Shown here: piece after piece, positions 1 to 5,350 of the stretch | How positions within the stretch are numbered: position 1 is the stretch's first letter | Layout: each line of letters begins with the position of its first letter | Origin: Solirubrobacteraceae bacterium | GTDB lineage: Bacteria; Actinomycetota; Thermoleophilia; Solirubrobacterales; Solirubrobacteraceae | NCBI GenBank assembly: GCA_025935735.1 | Contig: JAICUS010000430.1 | Span: 1 to 5,350 of the forward strand | Direction: 5' to 3' | DNA length: 5,350 nt | Program-made: the position numbers and the translations under genes | The notes under the pieces: generated by a model | What the model was told of the DNA's origin: nothing | Seen by the model: the letters and a program-made list of their open reading frames with translations, nothing else | Database searches by the model: none

Positions 1-6
1 GGGACT

Positions 7-678
7 CTAAGCCCGGCCGGGTACGACGAGCCCGGTCTCGTACGCCAGCACGACCAGCTGGGCTCGGTCGCGGGCGCCGAGCTTCATGAACAGGCGGGCG
101 ACGTGGGTCTTGGCGGTCAGCGGGGAGAGCACGAGCCGCTCGGCGATCTCGCGGTTGGACAGGCCCTGGCCGACGAGGGTCAGCACCTCGCGCTCGCGCG
201 CGGTCAGCTCGCCGAGCCGCTCGTCGTCGACGGCGCCGGGCGCGCGGCCGGACTGCGCGACGAACGCCTCGATCAGCCGGCGCGTGTGGCGCGGCGCGAG
301 CAGGGCCTCGCCCGCGGCGACGATCCGCACGGCCTCGACGAGGTCGGCCGGCTCGATGTCCTTGAGCAGGAAGCCCGCTGCGCCCGCGCGCAGCGCGCCG
401 AACACGTACTCGTCGAGCTCGAACGTCGTCAGCACGATCACCCGGGTGGCGCTCAGCGTCGGGTCGGCGCTGACGCGGGCGGTGGCCCGCAGCCCGTCGG
501 TGCGGGGCATGCGCACGTCCATCAACACCACGTCGGGGCGGTGGCGGCGGGTGAGCTCGACCGCCTCCTCGCCGTCGGCCGCCTCGGCGACCACGGAGAT
601 GTCCGGCTCGCCGTCGAGCAGCGCCCGGAACCCCGCGCGCACGAGCGCCTGGTCGTCGGCGAGCGCGACCGTGATCAC
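7..678 (-). CDS. NarL/LuxR-family two-component response regulator
   Basis: This 223-aa cytoplasmic protein is predicted to be phosphorylated by the adjacent histidine kinase and then to bind DNA. Residues 1-120 form a receiver domain: acidic pair D8/D9, phosphoacceptor D54 in LMDVRMP, switch threonine T84 in VLTTF, and conserved lysine K106 in LLKD. Residues about 155-218 form a LuxR-type helix-turn-helix, beginning LTAREREVL and with recognition-helix region SPLTAKTHVARLFMKL. All expected receiver residues are present and the length is normal for the family. The start is GTG at 678, inside a GTGA overlap with the stop of the kinase gene. The frame stays open far upstream, but that extension is an arginine/alanine-rich shadow of the kinase gene. 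It is the last gene of the transporter-kinase-regulator operon. The target is not shown by the sequence; autoregulation of the operon is an inference. Confidence 0.95.
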   Translation of the reverse strand: MITVALADDQALVRAGFRALLDGEPDISVVAEAADGEEAVELTRRHRPDVVLMDVRMPRTDGLRATARVSADPTLSATRVIVLTTFELDEYVFGALRAGAAGFLLKDIEPADLVEAVRIVAAGEALLAPRHTRRLIEAFVAQSGRAPGAVDDERLGELTAREREVLTLVGQGLSNREIAERLVLSPLTAKTHVARLFMKLGARDRAQLVVLAYETGLVVPGRA

Positions 679-1799
679 GCCGGCACCTCGGTGGGCAGCG
701 AAGCCCGCACGCGCCAGCCGCCGCGCTCGCCCGGCCCCGACTCGAGCGAGCCGCTCAGCGCCAGCGCCCGCTCGCGCATCCCGACCAGGCCGTTGCCCGA
801 GCCGCCCGTGCCGCATCCGCGAGCCCCGACGCCGTCGTCGGTCACCTCCACCTGCAGCGAAGACCCCTCGCGCGCGACGCGCACGTGCGCCGCGCTCGCC
901 CGGGCGTGGCGCAGCACATTGGTCAGCGCCTCCTGCACGATCCGGTACGCCGCCGCCTGCACGGCGGCCGGCAGGTCGTCGACGCCGCCGACGTCGAGCT
1001 CGACCCGCACGCCGGCGGCGCGCAGCCCGGCCGCGAGCTCGTCGAGGTCGTGCAGCCCGGCGGCCGGGGCCACCGGCGCGCCGGCGTCGCCGTCGCGCAG
1101 CACGCCGAGCGCGGCCCGCAGGTCGGTCAGCGCCTGCTTGGACGTCGCCTTGATCTCGCGCAGCGCGCGGCCCGCCTGCGCCGGGTCGCGGTCGAGCAGG
1201 TGCGCGGCGACCCCCGCCTGCACGTTGATGGCCACCATCGCGTGCGCGACGACGTCGTGGACCTCGCGGGCGATCCGCAGGCGCTCGTCGCCCAGCCGCC
1301 GCCGGCCCTCCTCCTCGACCGACTCGCGGCGCGAGCGCATGACGTCGCCGACGGCCAGCGCGAGCTCGCACAGCGCGAGGTTGCGCGCGGTAACGCTGAA
1401 CAGCTCGGCGCCGTCGTCGGCGAACGGCGCGACGCTGACCAGCACGCAGGGCACGACGATGATCGCCATCCACACCGTGCTGCGCCGGTTGCCGCGGTCG
1501 GCCAGCTCGACCAGCGCGACCATCGGGATCAGCACGACGGTGTTGCCGGGCTCGAGCTGCCAGAGCGCGAGCACGATCCCCGCGGTCAGCAGCGGCGCCA
1601 GCAGCGCGAAGTGCAGCCGCCGCCGCAGCACGAGCGGCAGGCAGCCCACCACCGCGGCCACCACGCCGAGGACCGTGACGCCCGGTCCCTCGGTGGAGAG
1701 CGCGGAGTCGAGGACCAGCACCGGCGGGATGGCCACGACCGGCCACCACGCCGCGACGGTGGGGTTGCGCGCGAGACGAGCGAGCACGGCGCCGCTCAT
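675..1799 (-). CDS. NarL-type (HisKA_3) sensor histidine kinase, membrane-bound
   Basis: This 374-aa protein is predicted to autophosphorylate on histidine and pass the phosphate to the downstream response regulator. Hydrophobic stretches near residues 17-33, 42-58, 62-80, 86-100, 108-125 and, less clearly, 136-152 suggest six membrane segments. Arginine-rich cytoplasmic loops lie at 59-62 and 101-107. The loops predicted outside are very short, so there is no extracellular sensor domain. The dimerisation/phosphoacceptor helix carries H181 in REVHDVVAHAM. The ATPase domain has an N box with N294 (YRIVQEALTNVLRHA), a G1 box DDGVG (321-325) and a G2 box GNGLVGMRERA (335-345), so it looks catalytically intact. 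The ATG start at 1799 overlaps the transporter stop as ATGA, and the stop overlaps the regulator start as GTGA. The signal is unknown; an intramembrane or envelope cue is an inference from the topology. Confidence 0.95.
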   Translation of the reverse strand: MSGAVLARLARNPTVAAWWPVVAIPPVLVLDSALSTEGPGVTVLGVVAAVVGCLPLVLRRRLHFALLAPLLTAGIVLALWQLEPGNTVVLIPMVALVELADRGNRRSTVWMAIIVVPCVLVSVAPFADDGAELFSVTARNLALCELALAVGDVMRSRRESVEEEGRRRLGDERLRIAREVHDVVAHAMVAINVQAGVAAHLLDRDPAQAGRALREIKATSKQALTDLRAALGVLRDGDAGAPVAPAAGLHDLDELAAGLRAAGVRVELDVGGVDDLPAAVQAAAYRIVQEALTNVLRHARASAAHVRVAREGSSLQVEVTDDGVGARGCGTGGSGNGLVGMRERALALSGSLESGPGERGGWRVRASLPTEVPA

Positions 1800-3826
1800 C
1801 CTAGGTCCGCGGCCACCTCCGGCTCGAGCGCCGGCAGGCTGCGGTGCAGGCGCCGCAGCCCGCGCGGCGCCCACCAGTTCCAGCGCCCGAGCAGCGCCAT
1901 CAGCGACGGGACGAGCAAGGTGCGCACCACGAACGCGTCGAGCAGCACGCCGGTGGCCGTGGCCACGCCGATCTGCTGGATGAACGAGATCGAGCTGGTG
2001 CTGAACGCGCCGATGGCGACGGCGAGCAGGATCGCCGCGGCGGTGACGACGCGGCCGGTCCGGGCCAGCCCGGCGGCCACGGCCTCGCGGTCGCCGAGCC
2101 CGCTGTCGCGCGCCTCCTTGATCCGGCCCAGCAGGAAGACGCCGTAGTCGGTGGAGAGCGCGAACACGATCGCCGCGGTGACGAGGAAGTCGGTCGGCTC
2201 GACGCCGCCGTTGGCCGTGTAGCCGAGCAGCCCGGTGAGGTGGCCGCCCTGGTAGATGAGCACGAGCGGCGATAGCGCGGCGCCGACGGTCAGCGCGTTC
2301 ATGATCACCGCCTTGACCGGGAGCACGACCGAGCCGGTCATCGCCCACAGCACGATCAGCGTCAGGCCGACCAGCAGCGCGATCGCCGGCAGCAGGTGCG
2401 AGCCGATCGCCGCCTGCTGGTCGACGAACTCGGCGGCGCCGCCGCCCACGCGCACGTCGAACGGCGCCGGCAGCGCGCGGATGTCGTGCACGACCCGCTG
2501 GGCCGTCGGTCCGGACGGGTCGCCGGCGGCGATGGCGCCGAGCTGCCACGTGTCCTGCCCGAGGTAGCGCGGCGCGGCGGTGCGCTGGACGCCGGCGACG
2601 TGCGACACGCGCGACGCGTACGCATCCACCGCCGTCCGCGCCGACCGCGGTGCCTCGGCGGCGATCAGCACGGGCGCCTTGCCGGCCGAGCCGCGGTCGA
2701 GCGCGTCGGCCACGGTGCGGGCGCTCTTGCCCTGCGGGATCACCGACGCGTCGATCGAGCTCCACGTCGTGGTCAGCGCCGGCGCCGCCGCGGCGAGCAT
2801 CGCCGCCGCCGTCACGACCGCCACGAGGCCGGGGCGCCGCATCACCGCGTGCGCCAGCCGGTGCCAGCGCCCCTCGCCGGCGGCCGGGTCGTCGCCGCGG
2901 CGGCGCAGCTTCGCGCCCCACAGGCCGAACAGCGCGGGGGAGATGACCAGCGCGGACAGCGCCGCGACGACCGCGACCACCGCGCCGGCGATGCCCATCG
3001 ACTTCAGGAACCCCTGCGGGAAGACCGTGAGCGTGATCAGCGCGCTCGCCACCGTCGCGGCGGAGAACGCCACCGTGCGCCCGGCGGTGGCCATGGTGGC
3101 GGCGATCGCCGCCGGCGAGTCCCCGCCCCGCGCGAGCTCCTCGCGATAGCGGGTGACCAGGAACAGCGTGTAGTCGATCCCCAGCCCGAGGCCGAGCCCG
3201 ATCACCAGGTTCAGCGCGAACACACTGAGCCCGTAGACCTGGTTGACGCCGGTCAGGACGAGGAACGTGCCGAGCACGGTCGTGGTGCCGACGATCACGG
3301 GCATCAGCGTCGCCCGGCCGCGGAAGAACAGCAGCGAGAGCACGAGCAGGAACGGGAACGCGATCAGCTCCGCGCGGCCGAGGTCGGCGCCGACCGTCCC
3401 GCCGATCTGCAGGCCGGCCACGGCGTCGCCGCCGACCGTGACGTCGCGGCGGGGGAAGGCGTCGATGACGCGCTGCGCCACCGCGTCGTCGTCGGCGTCG
3501 GCGCGCAGGACGCCGGTCACGAGCCGGGGGCCGGCGGGCGCCGCTTTCGCCACCCCGCGAACCTGGGCGAGCCGCTGGGCGAGGGTGTGGAGCTTCGCGG
3601 GCGACGGCGAGTCGACCAGCAGGACGATCCCGGCGTCGGGCTCGAGCTTGGTCGCGGCCTCGACGCGGTCGACCGCGACCTGCGAGTCCGCGCCGGGGGC
3701 GACGAACCCCCCGGAGCTCTTGAGCGCGCCGGCCACAGGACCGCCGAGCACGCCGGCGACGACCACGAGCAGCGCGACGATGAGCAGGGTGCGGCGCGGG
3801 CGGGCCGCGAGGCGTGAGGTGAGCAT
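1796..3826 (-). CDS. MMPL-family (RND superfamily) membrane transporter
   Basis: This 676-aa inner-membrane protein is probably a proton-driven exporter of lipid-like or hydrophobic molecules; the substrate is unknown. Layout: TM1 at 12-32, ectodomain 1 at about 36-150, TM2-6 at about 153-304, a basic cytoplasmic loop at 305-330, TM7 at 333-351, ectodomain 2 at about 352-475, and TM8-12 at about 477-645. Two Asp-Tyr pairs in the middle of membrane helices, D218-Y219 (GLGIDYTLFLVTRYREE) and D560-Y561 (ALSTDYGVFLLGR), match the proton-relay pairs known from mycobacterial MmpL3. The protein lacks the long C-terminal cytoplasmic tail of MmpL3 and resembles the shorter MMPL proteins common in actinobacteria. 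The ATG at 3826 is preferred because the signal-like TM1 follows directly. An in-frame GTG at 3859 would add 11 unlikely residues. Neither start has a strong ribosome site, although GGGG lies just before the ATG. It is the first gene of a coupled operon with a kinase and a regulator. Confidence 0.93.
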   Translation of the reverse strand: MLTSRLAARPRRTLLIVALLVVVAGVLGGPVAGALKSSGGFVAPGADSQVAVDRVEAATKLEPDAGIVLLVDSPSPAKLHTLAQRLAQVRGVAKAAPAGPRLVTGVLRADADDDAVAQRVIDAFPRRDVTVGGDAVAGLQIGGTVGADLGRAELIAFPFLLVLSLLFFRGRATLMPVIVGTTTVLGTFLVLTGVNQVYGLSVFALNLVIGLGLGLGIDYTLFLVTRYREELARGGDSPAAIAATMATAGRTVAFSAATVASALITLTVFPQGFLKSMGIAGAVVAVVAALSALVISPALFGLWGAKLRRRGDDPAAGEGRWHRLAHAVMRRPGLVAVVTAAAMLAAAAPALTTTWSSIDASVIPQGKSARTVADALDRGSAGKAPVLIAAEAPRSARTAVDAYASRVSHVAGVQRTAAPRYLGQDTWQLGAIAAGDPSGPTAQRVVHDIRALPAPFDVRVGGGAAEFVDQQAAIGSHLLPAIALLVGLTLIVLWAMTGSVVLPVKAVIMNALTVGAALSPLVLIYQGGHLTGLLGYTANGGVEPTDFLVTAAIVFALSTDYGVFLLGRIKEARDSGLGDREAVAAGLARTGRVVTAAAILLAVAIGAFSTSSISFIQQIGVATATGVLLDAFVVRTLLVPSLMALLGRWNWWAPRGLRRLHRSLPALEPEVAADLG

Positions 3827-3864
3827 GCCCCGATCGTCGGCGCAAGGCGCGCCCGGCACATCGG

Positions 3865-3875
3865 CCCGGGGGAGT
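3865..3875 (-). repeat. CCCGGGGGAGT element, copy nearer the transporter
   Basis: Exact 11-bp match to the copy at 3897-3907; the starts are 32 bp apart, about three helical turns. Read towards the transporter it is ACTCCCCCGGG and ends 38 bp before the ATG. The flanks of this copy are not palindromic, so it would be a half-site or weaker site. Regulator binding is inferred. Confidence 0.6.
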
Positions 3876-3891
3876 CACTTGCCGCCGCCGC

Positions 3892-3909
3892 GTACACCCG
3901 GGGGAGTAC
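3892..3909. promoter_or_regulatory. 18-bp imperfect palindrome containing the second CCCGGGGGAGT copy
   Basis: GTACACCCGGGGGAGTAC reads as an inverted repeat with 7 of 9 pairs complementary: GTAC/GTAC outer arms and CCC/GGG inner arms. The 11-bp element shared with 3865-3875 occupies 3897-3907. Dyad symmetry of about this size is typical of sites for dimeric regulators, including NarL/LuxR-type ones. The response regulator encoded in the operon is the obvious candidate binder, but the sequence does not prove it. Confidence 0.5.
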
Positions 3910-3988
3910 GTGCCAGGATGCGGCGATCGCCGCCTCGCCCTCACCCGCCCGCGCGCGCCCGGCCCGGGACGTCCTGACCGGCACCCGG

Positions 3989-4591
3989 GTGCGCCTGGAG
4001 CCCGTCGACCCGGAGCGCCACGCCGCCGATCTGCACGAGGCGTCGCTGGGCGACCCGCGGCTGTGGGACTACCTCCCGTACGGCCCGTTCGCGGACGTCG
4101 CGGCGCTGCGCGAGCACCTGGCCCGCCAGGCCGCGTCCGAGGACCCGCTGTTCCTCGCCGTCGTGGACCGGGAGACCGGGCGCGCGGCGGGGGTGGTCAG
4201 CTACCTGCGCATCGAGCCGGCGCACGGGTGCATCGAGATCGGCCACATCTGGTTCGGCGCCCCGCTGCAGCGCACGCCCGCGGCCACGGAGACGATCTAC
4301 CTGCTCGCCCGCCACGCGTTCGACGACCTCGGCAACCGCCGCTTCGAGTGGAAGTGCGACGCCGCCAACGCCCGCTCGCGGCGCGCCGCCGAGCGCTTCG
4401 GGTTCACGTTCGAGGGCGTCTTCCGCCAGCACCAGATCGTCAAGGGCCGCAACCGCGACACGGCCTGGTACGCGATGCTCGACGGCGAGTGGCCGGCGAT
4501 CCGCGCGGCGTTCGCGGCCTGGCTGGCGCCGGAGAACTTCGACCAGAGCGGCGCCCAGCGCCGCTCCCTCGAGGCCCTGCGTCAGTCGTAG
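3989..4591 (+). CDS. GNAT N-acetyltransferase, RimJ/RimL-like
   Basis: This soluble protein of about 200 aa is predicted to transfer an acetyl group from acetyl-CoA to an amine; the substrate is unknown. It reads as a full GNAT (Acetyltransf_3/RimL type): N-terminal strand VRLEPVDPERHAADL, central strands about 55-91 (FLAVVDRETGRAAGVVSYL, then CIEIGHIWFG), the cofactor-loop region LQRTPAATE (92-101) followed by helix TIYLLARHAFDDLG, then FEWKCDAANARSRRAAERFGF (119-139) and FEGVFRQH (141-148). GTG at 3989 is the only ATG/GTG/TTG in frame back to a stop at 3815, but no ribosome site precedes it. The family usually begins with a few more residues like the upstream LTGTR, so a CTG at 3974 with GGGA at 3966-3969 may be the real start. 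It is divergent from the MMPL operon and its 3' end overlaps the GST-like gene by 10 bp. Confidence 0.9.
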   Translation: MRLEPVDPERHAADLHEASLGDPRLWDYLPYGPFADVAALREHLARQAASEDPLFLAVVDRETGRAAGVVSYLRIEPAHGCIEIGHIWFGAPLQRTPAATETIYLLARHAFDDLGNRRFEWKCDAANARSRRAAERFGFTFEGVFRQHQIVKGRNRDTAWYAMLDGEWPAIRAAFAAWLAPENFDQSGAQRRSLEALRQS

Positions 4592-5217
4592 ATCGAGCGG
4601 CTCGCGCCCGCGCGGGCGTTGTCCGGGTAGGGCGCCAGGTCGTTCATGAAGCCGGGCAGGGCGCGGATGCGGTCCAGCCAGGCGCAGACCGCGGGGTGCT
4701 CGGCCAGCGGCAGGCCCGCGTCCTCGGCGGTGTGCGCGTAGGCGAAGTTCGCCAGGTCGGCGACGGTGCACGCGTCGCCCACCAGCCAGTCGCGCGCGGC
4801 GAGGTGGGCGTCGAGGATCTCCAGCGCGCCGCGGCCGAGCGCGAGGAGCCGGGCGACCCGCTCGGGCGCGCGGCCGGTGACGATGCGAAAGCGCGCGGCG
4901 CCGATGCCCCCCATCACCCGCTCCTGCTCGAAGCACAGCCACTGCACCACCTGGGCGCGCTGCACCGGGTCGCCGGGCAGGTACGGCGTGCCCTCGGCGA
5001 GCAGCCAGACGATCGCGCTCGACTGCGTGACCACCGTGCCGTCGTCGAGCTCCAGCACCGGCGTCTCGCGCGCCGGGTTCAGCGCGGCGTACGCGTCGGT
5101 CAGCGTGTCGCCGGCGAAGATGTCCACGGGGACCCGCTCGTAGTCGCGGCCGAGCAGCGCGAGCAACAGCCGCGCCTTGTAGCAGTTGGCCGAGGCGTCG
5201 TAGTCGTAGAGGCGCAT
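4582..5217 (-). CDS. Glutathione S-transferase-like protein
   Basis: This 211-aa cytoplasmic protein has the two-domain GST fold. The N-terminal thioredoxin-like domain (about 1-80) begins MRLYDYDASANCYKARLLLALLG. It contains the cis-proline loop ETPVLELDDG with P55 and the motif TQSSAIVWLLAEG, where Q65/S66 correspond to the usual Glu/Gln-Ser that binds the glutathione gamma-glutamyl group. The helical C-terminal domain has the helix-capping motif TVAD (151-154) in DACTVADLANFAYAHTAED. The likely role is thiol conjugation or stress detoxification. Many actinobacteria lack glutathione, so the real thiol could be mycothiol or another compound. ATG at 5217 is chosen because it overlaps the upstream stop codon as TGATG; a GTG one codon earlier is possible. 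It is cotranscribed with a partial membrane-protein gene and converges on the acetyltransferase gene. Confidence 0.92.
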   Translation of the reverse strand: MRLYDYDASANCYKARLLLALLGRDYERVPVDIFAGDTLTDAYAALNPARETPVLELDDGTVVTQSSAIVWLLAEGTPYLPGDPVQRAQVVQWLCFEQERVMGGIGAARFRIVTGRAPERVARLLALGRGALEILDAHLAARDWLVGDACTVADLANFAYAHTAEDAGLPLAEHPAVCAWLDRIRALPGFMNDLAPYPDNARAGASRSIYD

Positions 5218-5350
5218 CACGGTGTAACGGCGCGCCGCGCGGATCCGTGAGCCGCGGGCACCGGCTGCCGCCGGCCGATTGCGAGGGCGAGCGCGACCGC
5301 GGCGGCGCAGCCGACGGCGCCCACGGCCAGCGCGGCGCGCGCGCCCACGA
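5217..5350 (-). CDS. C-terminus of a membrane protein, probably an MFS-type transporter (partial)
   Basis: The gene is cut by the right edge of the window, so its start is not visible. The last 43 residues are in frame to a TGA at 5219-5217. They contain one hydrophobic helix of about 22 residues (ALAVGAVGCAAAVALALAIG) followed by a basic, proline-containing tail (GRRQPVPAAHGSARRAVTP). A final transmembrane helix with a short basic cytoplasmic tail is typical of major facilitator proteins, but other multi-pass families fit equally well. The A of its TGA is the A of the GST-like ATG, so the two genes are almost certainly in one transcript with coupled translation. The coding call rests on frame, composition and this junction. 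The family call is an inference. Confidence 0.6.
   Translation of the reverse strand, partial: VGARAALAVGAVGCAAAVALALAIGRRQPVPAAHGSARRAVTP

Larger units (their letters stand above)
3827..3973. promoter_or_regulatory. Divergent intergenic region with candidate operators
   Basis: This is the only sizeable gap in the window. It lies between the divergently read MMPL operon (minus) and the acetyltransferase gene (plus), so it should carry both promoters. I see no convincing -10/-35 pair on either strand, which is usual in such GC-rich DNA. It contains two copies of CCCGGGGGAGT, an imperfect 18-bp palindrome at 3892-3909 and a perfect 14-bp palindrome GCGGCGATCGCCGC at 3920-3933. These sit 39 to 107 bases upstream of the transporter ATG, a suitable place for regulator binding. 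The promoter role is inferred from position only. Confidence 0.6.

Noticed and set aside
679..1749. N-terminal extension of the response regulator giving a 580-aa protein
   Set aside because: The added part is arginine/alanine-rich shadow of the kinase reading frame. The receiver domain starts cleanly at the GTG at 678.
103..1983. Long plus-strand open frames opposite the kinase and regulator, and a similar one at 2396-3817
   Set aside because: They are low-complexity, rich in Arg, Ala, Ser or Gly, and match no family. They are antisense shadows of GC-rich genes whose minus-strand products have clear domains.
3827..3859. GTG at 3859 as the MMPL start
   Set aside because: It would put 11 extra residues, including Cys and acidic residues, before a typical MLTSRLAARPRR start that leads directly into the first membrane helix.
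1800..3944. Upstream extension of the kinase frame giving a 1089-aa protein
   Set aside because: It is arginine-rich shadow of the MMPL gene. The ATG at 1799 with the ATGA overlap and the following membrane segments gives a normal kinase.
4605..4618. Perfect palindrome CGCCCGCGCGGGCG just after the acetyltransferase stop, as a terminator
   Set aside because: The stem would be only about 5 bp with no T-tract, it lies inside the GST-like coding region, and a 14-bp palindrome is expected by chance about once in a GC-rich window of this size.
3941..4942. 333-aa minus-strand open frame across the acetyltransferase
   Set aside because: It overlaps two well-supported genes and has biased, domain-free composition.

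Overview
The window is very GC-rich, with G or C at most third codon positions. It is densely packed: about 97% is coding, with one true intergenic gap of roughly 150 bp. Frequent GTG starts, 1-4 base stop/start overlaps and the gene families present fit a high-GC Actinomycetota chromosome. A soil lineage such as Solirubrobacterales (Thermoleophilia) or a streptomycete-like genome is plausible, but the window has no marker gene that settles it.

Left part (7..3826, minus strand): one three-gene operon read right to left. It encodes an RND-superfamily MMPL membrane transporter (676 aa), a NarL-type sensor histidine kinase with about six membrane segments (374 aa), and a NarL/LuxR-type response regulator (223 aa). 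The genes are joined by ATGA and GTGA overlaps, so translation is probably coupled. The simplest reading is an exporter made together with a two-component system that controls its expression, possibly through the promoter in front of the transporter. The substrate and signal are unknown.

Middle gap (about 3827..3973): a divergent intergenic region between the transporter operon and a plus-strand acetyltransferase. It holds two identical 11-bp CCCGGGGGAGT elements whose starts are 32 bp apart. One lies inside an 18-bp imperfect palindrome. Further perfect palindromes lie closer to the acetyltransferase. These are the best candidate operators in the window.

Right part: a plus-strand RimJ/RimL-like GNAT acetyltransferase (3989..4591, or from a CTG at 3974) meets, tail to tail with a 10-bp overlap, a minus-strand glutathione S-transferase-like gene (4582..5217). 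That gene's ATG shares its A with the stop codon of a further minus-strand gene that runs off the right edge. Only the last 43 residues of this last protein are visible: one hydrophobic helix and a basic tail, consistent with the C-terminus of a multi-pass transporter.

I see no mobile element, CRISPR array, tRNA, rRNA or obviously new system. The most useful leads are the tandem operator-like elements and their possible link to the transporter/two-component operon.
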